Shown piece after piece: positions 58,721 to 64,000 of a stretch of DNA of 64,000 bases. The stretch's first letter is position 1. Each line of letters starts with the position of its first letter. Location of the stretch: contig CM049318.1 in NCBI GenBank assembly GCA_026874595.1, positions 30,414,956 to 30,478,955 of the forward strand, in the 5' to 3' direction. This stretch comes from Sipunculus nudus. Lineage: Eukaryota; Annelida; Sipuncula; Golfingiida; Sipunculidae. Made by a program: the position numbers and the translations under genes. The notes under the pieces are model-generated. The model did not search any database and was not told where the DNA came from. It saw only the letters and a list, made by a program, of their open reading frames with translations.

Positions 58721-58935
58721 TTCCGTCAGGAGGTTATGCGTCCATCCCTGTTTGTGCGTGTGTCAATGTTTCCGTGTGTGTGTGTTTGTTCATAACATCA
58801 CTAACAATCACAAACGGAAAAAGGTTTTTTTTTCGGGAATGGATCAGTGATGAATCAGTTAGATTTTGGTGTGGATTCGGCACATGATTCGTATTCAGGA
58901 ACCTCATAAATAAATATTCACAAATGTACATGCCA
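58720..58935 (+). repeat. Dispersed repeat family G (copy 4, partial)
   Basis: Carries the GAGGTTATGCGTCCATCCC-like start, the TTTTGGTGTGGATTCGGCAC block and the ATTCACAAATGTACA end; the last third is missing. Confidence 0.7.
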
Positions 58936-59411
58936 CCTTTTGTTTATTTTCCAAGGACACCAACAATGTGTGATGAAAAGCTTATATATAAAAAAGACCA
59001 AGCCTGTGCCTATATGCAGAACATTTGATAGTTAGCATCCCAAAAGCATCCATAAGTGACTTGTCACAGTAATAACAAGCTATACGCGTTCGTGAGAAAA
59101 CTGGTGGTCGACATTATAGCAAGCATGCAAGAACACGGGATTTATGAACAAATTTAAAATGAGCCATCTCCCAATGCACACAAACACACATAGAAATACA
59201 ATTTGGTGGGGATATATGGTACTTGACCCCCCCCCCCAACACACACACACGCATACAAGATCCCTCCACATTTTTGCAATTAAACTAATGTAGTTTTTCT
59301 TTATTTGGCCATACCTGAACGATTAATGTTTTTCTTTTATTAAAAATTATTATATGCGATGAGATTTGTAAATAAACATACACATTTTTTTCTGATCAAC
59401 AGGGTTCACGG

Positions 59412-59473
<62 letters not shown>

Positions 59474-59750
59474 GATTATTTTTCTAAATTGTTAGGAATT
59501 CAAACTAGGCAACTTTCAGACATCATTTTAATAAACATTTCTGACATACCAGCTCGGCCGGAGATTTAACCCTCTGAAAACATTTTATAACTTCAACTCC
59601 CAGGCCATGTGGAACTCAAATGCTCACATATTTCACAATGTATTGCAATCTTTGGTAGCGTATTGCGACACGTATTGCGATATGTTCAATAACTCAATAA
59701 TTCAATAATTGCGATAAGTTAATAGCAAATAAATGTGCATGCATTCTATA

Positions 59751-59796
<46 letters not shown>

Positions 59797-60109
59797 TGTA
59801 TTATATATTATTAATATTATATATATATTATTAATATTATTATGATACCACTTCTTTATCATATTAAGTATAATGACAATAAACTTTTACTTAGATTAAA
59901 CATGAAACAGGGCAACATTTCTTACTAATGTGCTTTCGACAGTGCCAAAAAGAACATTCAAAAGTAAAGACTTCTTTAGGCTATGTGCAAATAACTTGGC
60001 ATAATATAAAAATACCAATTAGTCATCGAGCAGACATGCAAAGTCCTGGTATATTAGGCCTATTTAAAAGCCCTCTACAAAACATCTAAAGACACGGTAA
60101 AGGCTTTTA
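58936..60109. other. Intergenic stretch without recognised genes
   Basis: Two TA tracts (59,415-59,466 and 59,749-59,794) and a C-run (59,227-59,237) are the only recognisable items. Confidence 0.5.
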
Positions 60110-60340
60110 ATTGTATCCCCAGACAGAGTCTTTTGATACCCCATAATTGCCACTTGACAGTACTGTGAGCATTATAAGTCAAAAACTAATCGACAGATTT
60201 CTTTCATATTATGAACATGTAGAGAGATGGGTTATTGGATGATGTCAATTTAAATTTGGGTCATGGCCTTTACCATCAGAGTGGCCTTGACCTTATTTCT
60301 ATATTCAATGAAAATCTCACACCACTTATGATATTTCAAG
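60110..60340 (-). repeat. Inverted diverged copy of the 1-830 repeat
   Basis: On the minus strand it carries the same blocks as 1-650 (AAGGTCAAGGCCACTCT, a CATAACCCAT-like block, TTTTTGACTTATAATGCTCA, AGTGGCAAT) in the same order. Confidence 0.7.
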
Positions 60341-60399
60341 TGTCGATAGCCATATGATTTTCAAATGTGACTTATGTTTGGCCCACCACTAAAGTAAGA

Positions 60400-61545
60400 A
60401 CCCTTTAGGTTCTAGGGTCATGAGGTCAAAGGTCAAGGTCACTGGAATCGCATCTTTAAAGATATTGTGGATGCATTTTAAGCCAAACTTTTCATCCCAG
60501 ATCTTCTATCTTGAACATATAGCTCACCTGCCAATAGTGGATGATCCGTATCAATTTTGGGGTCACAAGGTCAAAGGTCAAGCACAGGATCTTTCTGTCA
60601 AAAATTTAGTTTCCGGATGATAATTCATGCTTTTTTTTTTACGTATGGATTTCAAACTTGACTTATATTTGTCCAAGTGAAAAAGCAAGATCCCATTGAT
60701 TTTGGGGTCACAAGGTCAAAGGTAAAGGTCACAGGATACATCTTTAAAAGATTGTTGATGCATTTTCAGCCAAACTTTTCATCTAAGACCTTTTATCTTG
60801 CACATATAGGTCACCAGCCAATAGAGGAATACCCCTGTCAATTTTGAGGGCACAAGGTCAAAGGTGAAGGTCACAGGAGCTATCTTTCCAAAAATTAGGT
60901 TCCTGATAATTTCAGGTTGGATTGATATATGGATTTCAAACTTGATTTATGTATGGCCCATCAATAAAGTAAGACGTCTATTGATTTTGAGGTCATGAGG
61001 TTAAAGGTCAAGGTCACAGGACACACATCTTTGAAAAGATGGTGGATGCATTTTCAGCCAAACTTTTGATTTCAGACCTTTTATCTTGAACATATAGTTA
61101 CCTGCCAATAGAGGAAGACCGCCATCCAATTTTAGGTCACAAAGCAAAGGTGAAGGTCACAGGAGCCATTTGTCCAAAAATTTATTTCCTAATGATTACT
61201 CCAGCTTGGAAGGATATATGGGTATCAAACTTGACTTATATATGGCCAATGAATAAAACAAGATTCCTATAGAATTTGAGGTCATGAGGTCAAAGGTCAA
61301 GGTCACAGGACAAACATATTGGAAAAGATTGTTGATGCTTTTTCAGCCAAACTTTTCATCTCTAACCTTTATCTTGCACATATAGTTCACCTGCCAATGG
61401 AGGAAGACCGAAGACCCCTATCCATTTTTAGGTCACAAGGTCAAAGGTGAAGGTCACGGGAGCCATCTGTCCAAAAATTAATTTCCTTTTGATAACTCCA
61501 GCTTTGATTGATACATGAGTTTTAAACTTGACTTATATATGTCCA
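60400..61545 (+). repeat. ~145-bp tandem repeat rich in AGGTCA direct repeats
   Basis: Eight units start their GGTCAnAAGGTCAAAGGT core near 60,415, 60,560, 60,702, 60,846, 60,990, 61,133, 61,277 and 61,430. Odd and even units differ, so the true period may be about 288 bp. The same family is in 20,340-21,130. Perfect AGGTCAAAGGTCA occurs at 60,423, 60,568 and 61,287. Confidence 0.8.
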
Positions 61546-61559
61546 TCAACCTTGGAAAG

Positions 61560-62215
61560 TTTTTTTCATAAACCATACAGGTGGCGCCACCTACCTTCCT
61601 GTTTTTGTAGAATTAATTAATACCTTTTTCTTAGGAGTGATTTGCCCTATTGGCCTGAAAATGTACATATCCATAAATCTTGGACTCCTACATTTTGTAT
61701 TCAAGACTGGTGGCGCCATCTGCAATCGTTTTAGCGTGGCGTCCACCTGTACGTGTGCTTTGGGTGAAAATTGCTCATATCTCCGGATTTGTTCAAGGTA
61801 TTGGTCTTAAATTTAGCATGTCCATCCATCTTGGAAAGTTTTCTCGTAAACCAGACAGGTGGCGCCACCTACCTTCCCGTTTCCGTTAAATAAATTAATG
61901 CTCTTTTCTGAGGATTGATTTGCACCGTTGGCCTGAAAATGTACATATCCATAGGTCTTGGACTCCTTCATCTTGTACTCATGACTTGCGGTGCCATCTG
62001 CAATCGTTTTCCCGTGGCGTCCATCCGTACATGTGCTTTGGGTGAAAAATGCTCATTTTTTAAGAGTGGTTCAAGTTATTAGTCTGAAATTTCGCATGTC
62101 CATCCATTTTGGAAAGTTTTCTCGTAAACCAGACAGGTGGCGCCACCTACCTTCCTGTTTAAGTAAAATAAATTAATGCTCTTTTCTCAAGAGAGATTCA
62201 ACATATTGGCCCCAA
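61560..62215 (+). repeat. 278-bp tandem repeat with GGTGGCGCCACC palindromes
   Basis: The palindrome occurs at 61,580, 61,858 and 62,136, exactly 278 bp apart twice. A near-palindrome (GGTGGCGCCATC or similar) lies inside each unit about 130 bp later. Related units are at 31,170-31,960. Confidence 0.9.
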
Positions 62216-62517
62216 TATTTTGGTGAAAAATATTGTTACTCAAGTTGATAGATGGAAGAAACCATAGTCGCTTGCTTAGTGTCAGTATATGCTGCTGAAG
62301 ATAGGGGCCTATTTTTAAAGGGGGGGGGTAATTGTCTAGGGATACTACGGCACTTGCGATGCCAAGAAGTACCAAGTTTAAGCTTGTCATTCATTTCAAC
62401 CCAATAAGACACCTAAATTTGTCACAAAAACATTATTTCAACGAAAAACATGGGTTTCATAAACATACTTTATGTTGGCTTATTAGTGCAGCTATTCGCA
62501 AAATATGGAAAATGCCA
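62216..62517. other. Stretch without recognised features
   Basis: A G-run (62,321-62,329) only. Confidence 0.5.
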
Positions 62518-62715
62518 TCAGTCAATTATACGGTAACCCGGTGGATTTCCTACAAATAAATCGACAACCATAATATCTGGGGTACCATTTGACAATACAT
62601 CTGCAAAGATTGGCCGAAATGTTCCGAACGAAGTCTGAACAGAATACCTATACAGTATTCTTTTATCTTTTAAATGTGCCATTCTCATAAATGTTTTAAT
62701 TTTAACGTCATAAGC
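62518..62715 (-). CDS. Candidate exon of an unidentified minus-strand gene
   Basis: On the minus strand, the acceptor AACTTTATTGCAG is followed at once by an open frame of 65 codons ending in TGA at 62,518. The segment FRPIFADVLSNGTPDIMVVD resembles the D-x-x-x-x-G-x-P-D pattern of FG-GAP (integrin-alpha-like) blades, but a single motif is not enough for a call. No upstream exon was found before the window end, and no nearby AATAAA follows the stop. Confidence 0.3.
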   Translation of the reverse strand, partial: AYDVKIKTFMRMAHLKDKRILYRYSVQTSFGTFRPIFADVLSNGTPDIMVVDLFVGNPPGYRIID

Positions 62716-64000
62716 CTGCAATAAAGTTCATTGTGTTTTTCAGATGAAATGCAAGATATGAATTTAATATATTAATTGATTATTTTTTTAAATCCACAAG
62801 GAAAATAATGATGATATCTTACCAACATAAAACTGATAAAACTGTATGTATATTGTCGAAATACCATATTAAAATAAAATATTTTCTCCCATATCGCCCA
62901 AGTCATGCACACACGCGCAGTTAGGCCTTATAAAAAGAAGCGACAGTAAAACACTCCGCGACATCCAACACGGCGAGATTTACATAGTATGCGTTAGTTT
63001 TATACAGCAATACTTAACAATGTCTAAATTAAGTTTTCACGTATTAAAGAGAAAACGAAAACATGATGCTGCATGCAGCAACATCTGACAATGTTTTCCT
63101 TAGAATATACGTGCCAACTGTGTGTAAGTTTATGTTTTAAGTTGGTGCTACAGCGACACGCAAAACCCAAACCACACAACGCGGAACAGAATTTTGTGAA
63201 TGCGATAAGGTTACATACGCTCACCGACCACAAAGTTTCCAACACTGATTTAGGCCTGCGAATTACACGTACAGTTTATGACAGAACTACGGATCCGTGT
63301 TTATACATAGAGTTTGAAGTCTTACTTGTTTATGGGGTATTTATTATTAATTACGGTATGTAGGAAGGTCTTCATTTATGCATATAATTGTTGTCGGATT
63401 TGGCGCTCAGGACGACTGTTATGTTTTTGAGTCACTGTGTGTGTGTGCAGTCTGCATCCATATCGTAAGGGTAAAGTTGACTAAATTCTTGGAAACTAAA
63501 CGGTAATTATATAATTTCGAAATGTGCCCATCATTTGCGCCATATATATGATAGTAAGCACCCATGGAGTGTATGCTTCCGCGAACGCCAAAGTTAATGA
63601 CCACGTACAGTGAACGCCAGCGTACATTAAACAGAACAACCGCTGATGAGTGTTAATAAAACCGCAAGAAGATACAAACTGAATATATATTAGTAAGTTT
63701 TTGTAGCACAGCTTCTACCTGGGACAATGCAGTGCTCTTTGAAACAGAATGTTTTAACGTGTAACGAAACCTCTTGTTGAACATGGTTGATAAACACAGA
63801 GTCGCCGCAAGTATTATCTCTTGTTTAGTCAACTCGCGTGTTTTACAGTCCGGAGGGTGGAGAAGTCTGGGCACAAGCCGGGCTGCATAACCAGGGAGGA
63901 CTCAGGCCTGTGATAAGCCCATCTAACACTGGGCTGCCTGACACTCCGAGGACTGGCAACTTTGTTCTAGTGCATTGAACACCTTACCATCGTAAACTGT
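62716..64000. other. Right-hand end, no confirmed gene
   Basis: A plus-strand ATG at 63,091 begins MFSLEYTCQLC and reaches a donor-like GTAAGT at 63,120-63,125, which could be the first coding exon of a zinc-finger gene, but nothing inside the window confirms it. The rest shows no feature. Confidence 0.3.

Noticed and set aside
63024-63363. Overlapping ORFs on both strands near the right end, one with a CQLC motif
   Set aside because: Spacing does not fit a complete C2H2 finger within the ORF; only a possible first exon, not confirmable here.

Overview
The window looks like animal nuclear DNA, most likely from a mollusc (perhaps a bivalve). Coding sequence is cut into short exons by long introns with GT..AG borders. 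The DNA is AT-rich with many (TA)n tracts. It is full of dispersed repeats of a style common in molluscan genomes: AGGTCA-rich tandem repeats, GGTGGCGCCACC palindromes, tRNA-headed SINEs and TATA-target MITEs. Nothing bacterial, viral or CRISPR-like is present. Clade assignment is inference, and most of the long ORFs are not genes.

Two plus-strand genes could be rebuilt from splice signals and reading phase. The first (about 1.1-18.65 kb, new model, family not recognised) has four exons. It would encode a 229-residue type I membrane protein with a signal peptide, a Cys-containing N-glycosylated ectodomain, one C-terminal membrane helix and a short basic tail. The last part of its final exon, plus about 0.75 kb downstream, was recently copied to 23.4-24.4 kb.

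The second gene (5' UTR exons near 33.2 and 34.3 kb, coding 34,380-48,544) is a confident member of the beta-1,4-galactosyltransferase family: six coding exons, 378 residues, type II Golgi membrane protein. It carries the PFKNR, FHDVD and [10 protein letters not shown] motifs. Leu260 sits where vertebrate B4GALT1 has the Tyr that selects UDP-Gal, which predicts a GalNAc (or other HexNAc) transferase making LacdiNAc-type glycans.

The introns hold the most unusual structures. Intron 2 contains a chain of MITE-like elements joined at TATA targets (37.7-42.5 kb), including two 589-bp copies in inverted orientation, rich in TGACGTCA. Intron 4 opens with a roughly 1.1-kb minisatellite whose unit repeats the exon 4/intron 4 splice junction. 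It is organised as a 148-bp higher-order repeat, so dozens of donor-like sites follow the real donor.

The rest is repeats: a CCAAT/ATTGG palindrome field (9.75-10.2 kb), repeat elements of 2.4 and about 3.6 kb (20.0-22.5 and 29.5-33.1 kb), an inverted duplication around an unidentified minus-strand ORF (51.6-56.0 kb), a 146-bp hAT-type MITE (53.9 kb), and tandem nuclear-receptor-motif repeats followed by an exact 278-bp tandem repeat (60.4-62.2 kb). A possible minus-strand exon of a third gene lies at 62.5-62.7 kb.
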